Assembly: GCF_016820245.1 (NCBI RefSeq)
Contig: NZ_JAFCAR010000002.1
Span: forward strand, 106,526-170,525
Reading direction: 5' to 3'
Origin: Jannaschia sp. Os4
GTDB taxonomy: Bacteria; Pseudomonadota; Alphaproteobacteria; Rhodobacterales; Rhodobacteraceae
DNA: 64,000 nucleotides
This document shows positions 33,697-42,895 of the stretch, piece by piece. Both the position numbers and the translations under genes were made by a program. Position 1 is the first letter of the stretch. Each line of letters opens with the position of its first letter. The notes under the pieces were generated by a model, which did no database searches, had not been told where the DNA came from, and saw nothing but the letters and a program-made list of their open reading frames with translations.

Positions 33697-36552
33697 ATGG
33701 CGGGGTTCGGACACTACGCGACGCTGGGCGGCGGCGCGTCGCACGCCCTCCTCGGCGAGGGCGACCTGCACGTGCGGACCGGGCCGGAGGGGGCGCGCCT
33801 GCACGCGGTGACCTCCGAGGGCGGGACGCTGTCGACCTTCGAGATCCGGGCCGACGGATCGCTGCGCCACCTCGGCGAGCGTGAGCTGGGCGACGAGGTG
33901 CATGTCGGCGTCGCGCCCGAGATCGTCGAGTTCGACGCGGGGGGCGGGCCGCTCCTCTCCACCGCGGGGCTCGGCCTCGGGACGGGCGGCGGGCACGCCC
34001 TCGACGGCGGCGGGCGGCCGGGCGCGGGGAACGGGTCGCTGCTGGGCCTGCCGGACGACCTCGGCGGCGTCGCGACGCTGGAGACGGCGGACGGCGCCTT
34101 CGCCTACGGCCTGCGGCCCGGCGAGGACGGCATCTTCAGCTTCCGGCTCGACGCGGGCGGGCAGGCCACGCAGATCGGCGCGAACGCCCTCGCGCGGGGC
34201 GACGTGGTCTCGACCCTCGCCACGGCGGAGGTGGGCGGGCAGGCCTTCGTCCTCGCGGGATCGCTCGACGGGGACGCCGTCGTGGCCCATCGGGTGACCG
34301 CGACCGGCGCCTTGGAGCAGGCCGCCCGCGTCGGCGCGCCCAACGGCTTGGGCCTCTCGGACCCTTCGGCCCTCGCCGTCGCGGAGGTGGACGGCGCGAC
34401 CTACGTCGTCGCGGCCGGGTCCGGCAGCGGATCGCTCTCGGTGATGGAGCTGATGCCGTCTGGGTCGCTGCGGGTGGTCGACCACGTGATCGACGACCTC
34501 GACACCCGCTTCGCGGACGCCACCGCCATCGAGACGATCACCGTGGGCGAGCGGACGTGGGTCGCCGTCACCGGGTCGGACGACGGCCTCTCGCTGCTGG
34601 CGCTCCTCCCCGGCGGGCGGCTGATGGCGGTCGACGACGTCGCGGACACGAACTCGGCCGGCCTACAGAACGTGACCGCGCTGGCCGTCTGGGCCGAGGG
34701 CGGCGAGGCGGTGCTCTGGACCCTGTCGGGCAGCGAGGCCGGCCTGACGCGGATCGACCTCGACCTCGGGACGCCAGGCCTCGCGCGCGGGGGGACGGAC
34801 CACGCGGACGTGCTCGACGGGGGCGCGGCGGACGATGCCTTGGCCGGCGCGGCCGGCGACGACGTCCTGCGCGGGCAGGCCGGGGACGACGTGCTGATCG
34901 ACGGGGCGGGGCGCGACACGATGTGGGGCGGGGCGGGGGCGGACACCTTCGTGCTGCATTCCGACGGGGAGGTGGACGACATCCGCGACTTCGACGCGTC
35001 CGAGGACGCGCTGGACCTCTCGGCCTTCCTGTTCCTCTACGACGCCGCGCAGCTCACGCTGCTCGAACGGTCGTGGGGCGTCGAGGTCCGGTTCCGCGAC
35101 GAGACGGTCCGTCTCTTCGCCGAGGAGGGCGGGACGCTGACCGCCGCGGACGTGGCCGCGCTGGACCTGATCCCGCTGGACCGCCCCCCGGTGGGCGGCG
35201 TCGCGGCCGCCGTCGCAGGCGACGGCGCCGACGAGTGGCTGCAGGGCGGCTTCGGGGACGACGTCCTGTCGGGGATGGGCGGGGACGACACCCTCGTGGG
35301 CGGGGTGGGCTCCGACGTGCTCGCGGGCGGGGACGGCGACGACCGCCTGCACGGCGCGTTCGACGACGACGTCATGCGCGGGGGCGCGGGGGCCGACAGC
35401 CTCTATGGCGGGACGGGCACGGACGTCCTCGACGGGGACGCGGGCGACGACCTGCTGCGCGGCGACGCGGGCGACGACACCCTGCGCGGCGGCGACGGCG
35501 ACGACACCCTCGTCGGGCAGGACGGGAGCGAGCGGCTCGAGGGTGGGCGCGGGCGCGACGACCTCGCCGGGGGCGCCGGAGACGACCGGCTCTACGGAGA
35601 TGGCGGGCGGGACGTGGTGCGGGGCGGCGACGGGAACGACCGCGTCGCGGGCGGAGGGAGCCACGACCTCGTGGAGGGCGGGGACGGGCGGGACAAGGTC
35701 TATGGCGGAGGCGGCCGCGACACGATGAGCGGCGGCGCGGGGGACGACGTCGTCCGGGGAGGGAACGGCAGCGACGCGATGGAGGGCGGCGAGGGCGACG
35801 ACGGCCTCTACGGGGGTCGGTCGAGCGATACGATCCACGGCGGGGCGGGCGCGGACTCCCTCGACGGCGAGGACGGCTCCGACCTCCTGCGGGGCGGGGA
35901 CGGCGACGACGACCTCGTCGGCGGCCGGAGCGGCGACATCCTCCACGGCGACGCGGGCGCGGACCGGCTCTGGGGCGGGGACCAGCGCGACACCCTCGAC
36001 GGGGGCGCGGGGGACGACCGCCTCTGGGGCGAGCAGGGGAACGACGTGCTCGACGGCGGATGGGGGCACGACGCGGCGTGGGGCGGCGACGGGGCGGACT
36101 CGCTGACGGGCGGCGCGGGGAACGACGCGCTCGACGGCGGGCGGCACGCCGACACCCTGCGCGGCGGGGCGGGCGACGACACGGTGGACGGCGGCGACCA
36201 CGACGACTGGCTCTACGGCGACGAGGGGGACGACGCGCTCGTGGGGGGCTGGGGCAACGACGTGCTCGTGGGCGGCCGGGGGGACGACCGCCTGGACGGC
36301 GGCGGCGGGGTGGACAGCTACCGCATCGCGGACGGGGACGGGGCGGACACGATCGAGGGGTTCGACCCGAGCCTCGACGGCGAGGTGATCGACCTGTCGC
36401 GCATCTCGGCGATCTCGGGCTGGTCCGACCTCGAGGCGAACCACATGGCCGACACGGCGGACGGGGTGCTGATCGACCTCGGCGCGGGCGGCTCGCTCCT
36501 GGTGGCGGGCCTGCGGAAGACGGACCTCTCCGCCGCCGACTTCGAGCTGTGA
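33697..36552 (+). CDS. Large RTX calcium-binding protein, probably exported by type I secretion
   Basis: A 951-residue acidic, Gly/Asp-rich protein without a Sec signal. Residues 1-360 contain repeated beta-strand units (D-P-S-A-L-A-V-A-E-V-D-G-A-T-Y near 222 and similar ones near 275 and 325), like a beta-propeller. RTX nonapeptides G-G-x-G-x-D-x-L-x occur at about 366-418 and, as about 40 units, at 506-876. Each block is followed by a D-x-I-x-x-F-D ... I/L-D-L-S module, and the C-terminus (D-L-S-A-A-D-F-E-L) resembles type I secretion signals. No catalytic motif is visible, so it may be an adhesin, matrix or S-layer-like surface protein. GGAGG precedes the ATG. It lies beside capsule export genes; no type I ABC exporter gene is in the window. 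Confidence 0.85.
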   Translation: MAGFGHYATLGGGASHALLGEGDLHVRTGPEGARLHAVTSEGGTLSTFEIRADGSLRHLGERELGDEVHVGVAPEIVEFDAGGGPLLSTAGLGLGTGGGHALDGGGRPGAGNGSLLGLPDDLGGVATLETADGAFAYGLRPGEDGIFSFRLDAGGQATQIGANALARGDVVSTLATAEVGGQAFVLAGSLDGDAVVAHRVTATGALEQAARVGAPNGLGLSDPSALAVAEVDGATYVVAAGSGSGSLSVMELMPSGSLRVVDHVIDDLDTRFADATAIETITVGERTWVAVTGSDDGLSLLALLPGGRLMAVDDVADTNSAGLQNVTALAVWAEGGEAVLWTLSGSEAGLTRIDLDLGTPGLARGGTDHADVLDGGAADDALAGAAGDDVLRGQAGDDVLIDGAGRDTMWGGAGADTFVLHSDGEVDDIRDFDASEDALDLSAFLFLYDAAQLTLLERSWGVEVRFRDETVRLFAEEGGTLTAADVAALDLIPLDRPPVGGVAAAVAGDGADEWLQGGFGDDVLSGMGGDDTLVGGVGSDVLAGGDGDDRLHGAFDDDVMRGGAGADSLYGGTGTDVLDGDAGDDLLRGDAGDDTLRGGDGDDTLVGQDGSERLEGGRGRDDLAGGAGDDRLYGDGGRDVVRGGDGNDRVAGGGSHDLVEGGDGRDKVYGGGGRDTMSGGAGDDVVRGGNGSDAMEGGEGDDGLYGGRSSDTIHGGAGADSLDGEDGSDLLRGGDGDDDLVGGRSGDILHGDAGADRLWGGDQRDTLDGGAGDDRLWGEQGNDVLDGGWGHDAAWGGDGADSLTGGAGNDALDGGRHADTLRGGAGDDTVDGGDHDDWLYGDEGDDALVGGWGNDVLVGGRGDDRLDGGGGVDSYRIADGDGADTIEGFDPSLDGEVIDLSRISAISGWSDLEANHMADTADGVLIDLGAGGSLLVAGLRKTDLSAADFEL
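35212..36324 (+). repeat. RTX nonapeptide-coding repeat array
   Basis: Tandem 27-base units encoding about 40 copies of G-G-x-G-x-D-x-(L/V)-x (residues 506-876). The units are diverged at nucleotide level (GGCGACGACACCCT-like cores recur), so the array seems old rather than freshly expanded. Each pair of units is expected to bind calcium in a parallel beta-roll. Confidence 0.85.
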
Positions 36553-36580
36553 GGGCCGCCCCCGCGCGGGGGCGGCCCTC
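36551..36580. terminator. Perfect 30-base palindrome between convergent RTX gene and dnaJ
   Basis: Arms GAGGGCCGCCCCCGC and its exact complement without spacer, overlapping the RTX stop codon and ending 4 bases before the dnaJ stop. It can form the same GC-rich hairpin in both transcripts. No U-run in either direction, but a shared terminator is the likeliest role. Confidence 0.6.
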
Positions 36581-36583
36581 CGG

Positions 36584-37750
36584 TCACTGGGTCATGCCGT
36601 CCCAGAAGCCCTTCACCTTGGCGAAGAAGCTGTCGCGGCGGGGGTTGTTGCGCTCGCCGATCTCCTCGAACTCGCGCAGCAGCTCCTTCTGGCGGGTCGT
36701 CAGGTTCACCGGCGTCTCGACGATGAGCTCGATGAACATGTCGCCCGGCGCCCCGCCCCGCAGGGCGGGCATCCCCTTGCCGCGCAGACGCATCTGGCGC
36801 CCCGTCTGGCTCCCCTCGGGCACCTTCACGCGCGAGCGCCCGCCGTCGATGATCGGCACCTCGACGTCGCCGCCCAAGGCCGCCGCGCCCATCGACACCG
36901 GCACCTGGCAATAGAGCGTCGTGCCGTCGCGCTGGAAGATCGGGTGATCCTCCACCTCCACGAAGATGTAGAGGTCGCCCGACGGCCCGCCGCGCAGCCC
37001 CGCCTCGCCCTCGCCGGACAGGCGGATGCGCGTGCCCGTCTCCACCCCGGCGGGGATGTTGACCGACAGCTGCCGCTCCTTCTCGACGCGGCCCACGCCG
37101 CCGCAGACCTTGCAGGGGTTCTTGATGATCTGCCCCGCGCCCGAGCAGGTCGGGCAGGTCCGCTCGACGGTGAAGAAGCCCTGCTGCGCGCGCACCTTCC
37201 CCATGCCCGAGCAGGTCGGGCAGGTCGCGGGCTCGCTCGCCCCCTCGGTGCCCTTGCCGTCGCACGCGCCGCACTGCACCGCCGTGGGCACGGTGATCGT
37301 CTTCTGGGTGCCGCGGAAGGCGTCCTCGAGATCGACGCGCAGGTTGTAGCGCAGGTCCGAGCCCCGCGTGGCGCGCGTCCGCCCGCCCCCGCCGCCGCGA
37401 CCGGGCTGGCCGCCCATGAAGTCGCCGAACAGATCCTCGAACACGTCCGAGAACGCGCTCGCGAAGTCGCCGTTCTGCCCCGGGTGCATCCCGCCGCGCG
37501 GGCCGCCGCCGCCGCCCATGCCGCCCTCGAAGGCGGCGTGGCCGAAGCGGTCGTAGGCGGCCTTCTTCTCGGGATCCTTCAAGACGTCGTGCGCCTCGTT
37601 GACCTCTTTGAACTTGGTCTCCGCGTCCGCGTCGTCCTTATTCCGGTCGGGGTGCAGCTCCTTGGCCTTCTTGCGGTAGGCCTTCTTGATCTCGTCGGCG
37701 CCCGCCCCCCGCGCGACGCCGAGCGTCTCGTAGTAGTCACGTTTCGCCAT
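36584..37750 (-). CDS. dnaJ: Chaperone protein DnaJ
   Basis: Co-chaperone that stimulates DnaK ATPase and delivers unfolded clients. The 388-residue protein has the J domain with H-P-D (residues 35-37), a Gly-rich region (about 75-120), four zinc-binding repeats ([32 protein letters not shown] at about 150-220) and the C-terminal substrate-binding domains. The ATG at 37750 follows GAGAGGAC. It lies 68 bases after dnaK; a hairpin in that gap may lower its expression relative to dnaK. Confidence 0.98.
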   Translation of the reverse strand: MAKRDYYETLGVARGAGADEIKKAYRKKAKELHPDRNKDDADAETKFKEVNEAHDVLKDPEKKAAYDRFGHAAFEGGMGGGGGPRGGMHPGQNGDFASAFSDVFEDLFGDFMGGQPGRGGGGGRTRATRGSDLRYNLRVDLEDAFRGTQKTITVPTAVQCGACDGKGTEGASEPATCPTCSGMGKVRAQQGFFTVERTCPTCSGAGQIIKNPCKVCGGVGRVEKERQLSVNIPAGVETGTRIRLSGEGEAGLRGGPSGDLYIFVEVEDHPIFQRDGTTLYCQVPVSMGAAALGGDVEVPIIDGGRSRVKVPEGSQTGRQMRLRGKGMPALRGGAPGDMFIELIVETPVNLTTRQKELLREFEEIGERNNPRRDSFFAKVKGFWDGMTQ

Positions 37751-37770
37751 GTCTCTGTCCTCTCACGCAA

Positions 37771-37794
37771 GGGCCGGCCCATGGGGGCCGGCCC
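37771..37794 (-). terminator. Stem-loop between dnaK and dnaJ
   Basis: Perfect 10-base arms GGGCCGGCCC with a 4-base ATGG loop. The lack of a U-run suggests partial termination or message processing, which would make DnaJ less abundant than DnaK. Confidence 0.45.
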
Positions 37795-37818
37795 TCTCGT
37801 CTGGGGTGTCCCGACGGA

Positions 37819-39732
37819 TCAGCCCGCCTTGCGGTCGCTGTCGTCGAGATCCTCGAAGTCGGCGTCGAGGATCTCGTCGTCCGACCCGCCCTCGGGGGCC
37901 TCGCCGTCCTCCGACGGGGCCTCCGACGCGGCCTGCGCCTTGTAGATCGCCTCGCCCAGCTTCATCGCGGCCTCGGACACGTTCTGGATGCCCGACTTGA
38001 TCTTGCCCGCGTCATCGCCCTGGAGCGTCTCCTCCAGCGCGGAGACGGCCAGCTCGATCGCCTCGACCGTGGACGGGTCGACCTTGTCGCCATGCTCCTC
38101 CAGCGACTTGCGCGTGGAGTGCACGAGGCTCTCGCCTTGGTTCTTCACGTCGACCAGCTCGCGCCGCGCCTTGTCGGCGTCCGCGTTCTCCTCGGCCTCG
38201 CGCACCATCCGCTCGATGTCCTCGTCGCTCAGGCCGCCCGAGGCTTGGATGGTGATCTTCTGCTCCTTGCCGGTGCCCTTGTCCTTGGCCTGCACGGAGA
38301 CGATGCCGTTGGCGTCGATGTCGAAGGTCACCTCGATCTGCGGCATGCCGCGCGGCGCGGGCGGGATGTCCTCCAGGTTGAACTGGCCCAGCATCTTGTT
38401 GTCCGCCGCCATCTCGCGCTCGCCTTGGAAGACGCGGATGGTCACCGCCGACTGGTTGTCCTCGGCGGTCGAGAAGACCTGGGACTTCTTGGTCGGGATC
38501 GTGGTGTTGCGGTCGATCAGCCGGGTGAACACGCCGCCCAGCGTCTCGATGCCAAGCGACAGCGGCGTCACGTCGAGCAGCACCACGTCCTTCACGTCGC
38601 CCTGCAGGACGCCCGCCTGGATGGCCGCGCCCATGGCGACGACCTCGTCGGGGTTCACGCCCTTGTGCGGCTCCTTGCCGAAGAACTTGGTCACCTCCTC
38701 GATGACCTTCGGCATCCGCGTCATGCCGCCGACGAGCACCACCTCGTCGATCTCGTCCTTGGAGACGCCCGCGTCCTTGAGCGCGGCGGCGCAGGGCTTG
38801 AGCGACTGCTTGATGAGGTCGCCCACGAGGCTCTCGAGCTTCGCGCGGGTGAGCTTCATCACCATGTGCAGCGGCTGGCCGTTGGAGCCCATCGAGATGA
38901 ACGGCTGGTTGATCTCGGTCTGCTGGGACGAGGACAGCTCGATCTTGGCCTTCTCCGCCGCCTCCTTGAGGCGCTGGAGGGCCATCTTGTCCTCGCGCAG
39001 ATCGGTGCCGTGCTCCTTTTTGAACTCCTCGGCGAGGTAGTTCACGATCCGCATGTCGAAGTCCTCGCCGCCGAGGAACGTGTCCCCGTTGGTCGACTTC
39101 ACCTCGAACAGGCCGTCGTCGATCTCGAGGATGGACACGTCGAACGTGCCGCCGCCGAGGTCGTAGACCGCGATGGTGCGTGAGTCGCCCTTGTCGAGCC
39201 CGTAGGCCAGCGCGGCGGCCGTCGGCTCGTTGATGATGCGCAGCACTTCCAGACCGGCGATCTTGCCGGCGTCCTTGGTGGCTTGGCGCTGGGCGTCGTT
39301 GAAGTAGGCGGGCACGGTGATGACCGCCTGCGTCACGTCCTCGCCGAGATAGGACTCGGCGGTCTCCTTCATCTTCTGGAGGATGAGCGCGGAGACCTGC
39401 GCGGGCGAGTACTTCTCGCCGCGGATCTCGACCCACGCATCCCCGGACTGGGAGACGACGTTGAAGGGCAGGTTCTTGGCGTCCTTGGCCAGATGCTCGT
39501 CGTCGAAGCGACGGCCGATCAGGCGCTTGATGCCGAAGACGGTGTTCTCGGGGTTGGTGACGGCCTGCCGCTTGGCGGGCTGTCCGACGAGCTTCTCGCT
39601 CTCGGTGTAGCCGACGATGGAGGGCGTCGTGCGCGCCCCTTCGGCGTTCTCGATCACGCGCGGCTGGCTGCCGTCCATGATCGCGACGCAGGAGTTCGTC
39701 GTGCCGAGGTCGATGCCGATGACTTTGGCCAT
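37819..39732 (-). CDS. dnaK: Chaperone protein DnaK (Hsp70)
   Basis: ATP-dependent Hsp70 chaperone. The 637-residue protein starts [14 protein letters not shown] and contains the Hsp70 signatures [10 protein letters not shown] (as [10 protein letters not shown]) and [10 protein letters not shown], then the substrate-binding domain and an acidic C-terminal tail. GAGAGGATA precedes the ATG at 39732. An RpoH-like promoter lies about 95 bases upstream. dnaJ follows on the same strand. Confidence 0.98.
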   Translation of the reverse strand: MAKVIGIDLGTTNSCVAIMDGSQPRVIENAEGARTTPSIVGYTESEKLVGQPAKRQAVTNPENTVFGIKRLIGRRFDDEHLAKDAKNLPFNVVSQSGDAWVEIRGEKYSPAQVSALILQKMKETAESYLGEDVTQAVITVPAYFNDAQRQATKDAGKIAGLEVLRIINEPTAAALAYGLDKGDSRTIAVYDLGGGTFDVSILEIDDGLFEVKSTNGDTFLGGEDFDMRIVNYLAEEFKKEHGTDLREDKMALQRLKEAAEKAKIELSSSQQTEINQPFISMGSNGQPLHMVMKLTRAKLESLVGDLIKQSLKPCAAALKDAGVSKDEIDEVVLVGGMTRMPKVIEEVTKFFGKEPHKGVNPDEVVAMGAAIQAGVLQGDVKDVVLLDVTPLSLGIETLGGVFTRLIDRNTTIPTKKSQVFSTAEDNQSAVTIRVFQGEREMAADNKMLGQFNLEDIPPAPRGMPQIEVTFDIDANGIVSVQAKDKGTGKEQKITIQASGGLSDEDIERMVREAEENADADKARRELVDVKNQGESLVHSTRKSLEEHGDKVDPSTVEAIELAVSALEETLQGDDAGKIKSGIQNVSEAAMKLGEAIYKAQAASEAPSEDGEAPEGGSDDEILDADFEDLDDSDRKAG

Positions 39733-39826
39733 ATTATCCTCTCTGGCGATGGCTGCGGCGTCCGGTCCCGGAGGCCCCGATCCGCCTGATCCCACTGTCG
39801 TCCGGAGGCGATCTCCGGGCTGCGGC

Positions 39827-39858
39827 GTCATATAGGAAGGGCCATTTTCGCTCGCAAG
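39827..39858 (-). promoter_or_regulatory. RpoH (sigma-32)-type heat-shock promoter of dnaK
   Basis: On the minus strand CTTG (39858-39855), 18 bases, then CCTATATGAC (39836-39827) fits the alphaproteobacterial heat-shock consensus CTTG-N17/18-CYTATNTNNG in all but the last base. It lies just 6 bases from the start of the divergent alkB gene. Confidence 0.75.
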
Positions 39859-39864
39859 GACGTG

Positions 39865-40488
39865 ATGACGATTCAGACCACAAGGGGAGAGCCCTTGGAA
39901 ATCAGGGGATTCCGGATGTGGCCCGGATACCTCGACCGCGCCGCCCAAGAGGCCATGGTGGGCGACCTCCGGGCCGTGATCGCCGCCGCCCCGCTTGTGC
40001 GCCCGGTGACGCGGCGCGGACAGGCGCTGTCGGTGCGGATGACCTCGGCCGGGGAGGTCGGCTGGGTCAGCGACCGGCGCGGCTACCGCTACGAGGACCG
40101 GCACCCCTCGGGCGTCGCGTGGCCGCCGATCCCGGCCAGCGTGCGGGCGGTGTGGGACGCGGTGGCGCCGGGGGCCGCGGCCCCGGATTCGTGCCTGGTC
40201 AACTGGTACGCGCCGGACGCGCGGATGGGGATGCACCAGGATCGGGACGAGGCGGACCTCGGGCAGCCCGTGGTGTCCATCTCGCTGGGCGACGACGCGC
40301 GGTTCCGGATCGGGAACGTCGAGCGGGGCGGCCCGACGCAGAGCGTGGTCCTCCGCTCGGGGGACGTGGTCGTGATGGGCGGGGCGGCGCGGCTCCGGCA
40401 CCACGGGATCGACCTGATCGTGCCGGGCACGGGCGACCTGCTCGGGGCGCCGGGGCGGATCAACGTGACGCTCCGGGTCGCCCGCTAG
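39865..40488 (+). CDS. alkB: AlkB-type alkylated DNA repair dioxygenase
   Basis: Fe(II)/2-oxoglutarate dioxygenase that removes methyl groups from 1-methyladenine and 3-methylcytosine in DNA or RNA. The 207-residue protein has the iron triad His124-x-Asp126 (M-H-Q-D-R-D-E) and His180 (R-H-H-G-I-D), the N-W-Y substrate/cofactor segment at 113-115 and the 2-oxoglutarate arginines Arg198 and Arg204 spaced as in E. coli AlkB (R-I-N-V-T-L-R). The ATG at 39865 follows AAGGA. It diverges from dnaK with only the heat-shock promoter between them. Confidence 0.92.
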   Translation: MTIQTTRGEPLEIRGFRMWPGYLDRAAQEAMVGDLRAVIAAAPLVRPVTRRGQALSVRMTSAGEVGWVSDRRGYRYEDRHPSGVAWPPIPASVRAVWDAVAPGAAAPDSCLVNWYAPDARMGMHQDRDEADLGQPVVSISLGDDARFRIGNVERGGPTQSVVLRSGDVVVMGGAARLRHHGIDLIVPGTGDLLGAPGRINVTLRVAR

Positions 40489-40497
40489 CGCGCCCCG

Positions 40498-41124
40498 TCA
40501 CCGCGCGATCGAGCAGCACCCCGCCAGCGCGCGGGGCGCGCCGCCATCCTCCACGAGCAGCGTGCCCTCGATCCCGTAGACCGTGTCCGCCATGCCGTCG
40601 GAGCAGTGGGGCGGCCCGTAGACGGCGCGGGTGAAGAGGGTCAGGCGGCTGTCCCCCTCCGCGCCGGACCAGACCTGCACGCGGCGGTCGCTCAGGGTGA
40701 GGAAGGGGCCCTCCAGCGGCACGCCCACCTCCCTGTCCGTGCCGAGGTCGCGCAGGATCATCCGTCCGCGCAGCAGCGTCACGTCCCAGAACGGCTCGGC
40801 CCCGAAGCACCGGGTCAGCGGGACGACGGCGCCGAGGTAGCTGTCCGGATGGCGCCGCAGGTAGCGCAGCGACACGTAACCCGCCTGCTCGCCCACGTTC
40901 ACGATCCCCCACCTGTCGTCCGCGGCGGCGGGGCCGATCACCTCGATCCCGGTGGCGTCCGGGGCGAACTCCGCGATAACGGGGTGGGACGCCCCCGGCC
41001 CCGCGCGGACGTTCAGGACGTCGCCCGCCGCCACGCCCGTCACGTCGTGCAGCGCGGGCCATCCGTCCTGCGTGGCGAGGGCGGGCGAGGCGAGCAGGGC
41101 GAGGAGCAGGAGGAGGGTGCGCAT
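40498..41124 (-). CDS. Secreted SH3-domain protein
   Basis: A 208-residue protein with a Sec signal peptide (1-17, ending P-A-L-A) and a bacterial SH3 domain at about 35-90 (V-L-N-V-R-A-G-P-G, then G-Y-V-S-L-R-Y-L). The C-terminal part (95-208) has the family's C-F-G-A-E-P-F-W-x-V segment and several cysteines that may form disulfides. Such proteins are periplasmic and may bind cell wall; function is unknown. The ATG at 41124 follows AAGGG. It lies 16 bases after the capsule permease gene on the same strand and converges on alkB with a 9-base gap. Confidence 0.75.
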   Translation of the reverse strand: MRTLLLLLALLASPALATQDGWPALHDVTGVAAGDVLNVRAGPGASHPVIAEFAPDATGIEVIGPAAADDRWGIVNVGEQAGYVSLRYLRRHPDSYLGAVVPLTRCFGAEPFWDVTLLRGRMILRDLGTDREVGVPLEGPFLTLSDRRVQVWSGAEGDSRLTLFTRAVYGPPHCSDGMADTVYGIEGTLLVEDGGAPRALAGCCSIAR

Positions 41125-41140
41125 GGCCGCCCTTACCACG

Positions 41141-41962
41141 TCACCGGCTGGCGAACCACGACAGCGAGGCGCGGCGGCGGGTGTAGAACTCGCCCATCAG
41201 CCCGATCAGCAGCAGCGCGAGGGCCAGAAGGATCGGATAGACCCAGTTGGTGTGATGCGGGTTGTAGTTCACGAACACGTAGCCGCGCGCCTGGTCGATC
41301 GTGTGGAAGAGCGGGTTCCACGACAGCGACGCGATCAGCCATCCCGGCATCATGTTGACGACGAACATCTTGCCCGAGGCCAGCATGTTCACCCGGCTGT
41401 AGATCGACGAGCCCAGCGAGGTGACGTTCGGCGCCCACGGCTTGAGGGCGTAGAACACCGTGCCGATGGCCACGCCGGAGAACCACGACAGCAGCAGCAT
41501 CATCATCGCGCCCACCGGGTCGTCGATGACGACGGGGTTCAGCATCGTGTGGACCGCGAACAGGATCAGCAGGATCGACAGCACCTGGATGTAGAGCGCC
41601 GACAGCGCGGCCGAGCCGATCGCGACCAAGGTGTTCATGGGCGCGTGCTTCATCATCTGCGAGGCCGGGCCGTCGGCCCCCGCGACCGCGCCCATCGCCT
41701 TGATGTGCGTCATGAACAGGAACACGCCCGACAGCAGGTAGAGGACGAAGTCCCCCCGGATCGCCGCCCGGCGCATGTCGAGCAGCGTGAAGAAGAAGTA
41801 GAACGCCGCGACGAGGATCACGGTCTGCATCATCGCCATGCCGAGCGCGAGCAGCGCGTTGCCGTGGCTCTTGCGGGTCTGGCGCGCGGCCCCGTGGAAG
41901 ATCAGCGTCGCCATGCGGCCCGCGACCTCCAGCCCGGAGCGGGGGGTGCGCTGTTCGAACAT
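41141..41962 (-). CDS. Second capsule/LPS polysaccharide ABC exporter permease
   Basis: A 273-residue ABC-2 type permease with six hydrophobic segments after a short cytosolic N-terminus. It ends R-R-R-A-S-L-S-W-F, as in exporters of polysaccharide where the last helix precedes a short basic tail. A strong GGAGGGGAG site precedes the ATG at 41962. It is only distantly similar to the permease at 32750. No ATPase gene lies beside it; the nearest is at 30561. Its neighbours on the other strand (cysQ, galU, glycosyltransferases) support a role in surface polysaccharide export. Confidence 0.85.
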   Translation of the reverse strand: MFEQRTPRSGLEVAGRMATLIFHGAARQTRKSHGNALLALGMAMMQTVILVAAFYFFFTLLDMRRAAIRGDFVLYLLSGVFLFMTHIKAMGAVAGADGPASQMMKHAPMNTLVAIGSAALSALYIQVLSILLILFAVHTMLNPVVIDDPVGAMMMLLLSWFSGVAIGTVFYALKPWAPNVTSLGSSIYSRVNMLASGKMFVVNMMPGWLIASLSWNPLFHTIDQARGYVFVNYNPHHTNWVYPILLALALLLIGLMGEFYTRRRASLSWFASR

Positions 41963-42096
41963 GGGCGTCTCCCCTCCTCTCGGGCGCGAGCGCGTGGCGT
42001 TCCCTTGCCGTGGCGGGGGGCCGCCCCCATAAGCGCCCCACCTTACCGGCGGAGCGCCCGCGCTCCAACCGGGCCGATCCGACACGGGGTATCGCC

Positions 42097-42894
42097 TTGG
42101 ATTACGACAAGATGATGGTCGAACTTCGGGCCCTCGCCGTGCTCGCGGGGCGCAAGATCATGGAGATCTACGAGTCGGACGACTTCGACGTCCGCGCCAA
42201 GTCCGACGACAGCCCCGTGACGGCGGCCGACGAGGCGGCGGACGCGATCATCGCGCAGGGCCTGCGCGCGGCCTTCCCCGACGCGGCCATCGTCACCGAG
42301 GAGCAGGCCGCCACCCACGCCGAGACGGCGCGCGACTTCTTCATCGTGGACCCGCTCGACGGCACGAAGGAGTTCGTGCAGCGGCGCGGCGACTTCACCG
42401 TCAACATCGCGTGGGTCGAGGGCGGCGTCCCCGTCCGCGGCGTGGTCTACGCCCCGGCGCGCGGACGGATGTTCCTGACCGACGCCGCCGGCGTCTCGCG
42501 CGAGGAGACGGGGCCCTTCGATCCCGACCGCATGGGCGCGACGACGCCCATCACGGTGCGGACCCCGGACGAGTCGGCGCTCCTCGTGGTCGCCTCCAAG
42601 TCCCACCGCGACGCGGCCACGGACGCCTACATCGCGAAGTACGCCGTCGCCGACAGCCGCGCGGCGGGCTCGTCGCTGAAGTTCTGCCTCGTCGCCACCG
42701 GCGAGGCCGACCTCTACCCCCGCCTCGGGCGCACCATGGAGTGGGACACCGCCGCGGGCGACGCGGTGCTGCGCGGCGCGGGGGGCCACGTCGTGCGCTT
42801 CGACGACCACGCGCCGCTGCGCTACGGCAAGCCCGGATTCGAGAACCCGTTCTTCATCGCCCACGCCCCCGGCGTGACCCTTCAGGAGGGCTGA
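42097..42894 (+). CDS. cysQ: 3'(2'),5'-bisphosphate nucleotidase CysQ
   Basis: Inositol-monophosphatase-family enzyme hydrolysing 3'-phosphoadenosine 5'-phosphate (PAP), the by-product of sulfate activation and PAPS-dependent sulfotransferases. The 265-residue protein has the metal sites E-E in V-T-E-E-Q (near 67), D-P-L-D-G-T-K-E-F (85-93) and E-W-D-T-A-A-G-D (near 215). The TTG at 42097 is chosen because it yields M-D-Y ... L-R-x-L-A-x-x-A-G, the family N-terminus; ATG codons at 42112 and 42115 are alternatives. galU follows after one base. A sulfotransferase-like gene 5 kb downstream gives a specific reason for PAP removal here. Confidence 0.92.
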   Translation: MDYDKMMVELRALAVLAGRKIMEIYESDDFDVRAKSDDSPVTAADEAADAIIAQGLRAAFPDAAIVTEEQAATHAETARDFFIVDPLDGTKEFVQRRGDFTVNIAWVEGGVPVRGVVYAPARGRMFLTDAAGVSREETGPFDPDRMGATTPITVRTPDESALLVVASKSHRDAATDAYIAKYAVADSRAAGSSLKFCLVATGEADLYPRLGRTMEWDTAAGDAVLRGAGGHVVRFDDHAPLRYGKPGFENPFFIAHAPGVTLQEG

Positions 42895-42895
42895 C

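Noticed and set aside
33697..36552. RTX region considered as a CRISPR-like or satellite repeat
   Set aside because: Units are 27 bases without spacers, in frame and code for calcium-binding nonapeptides.
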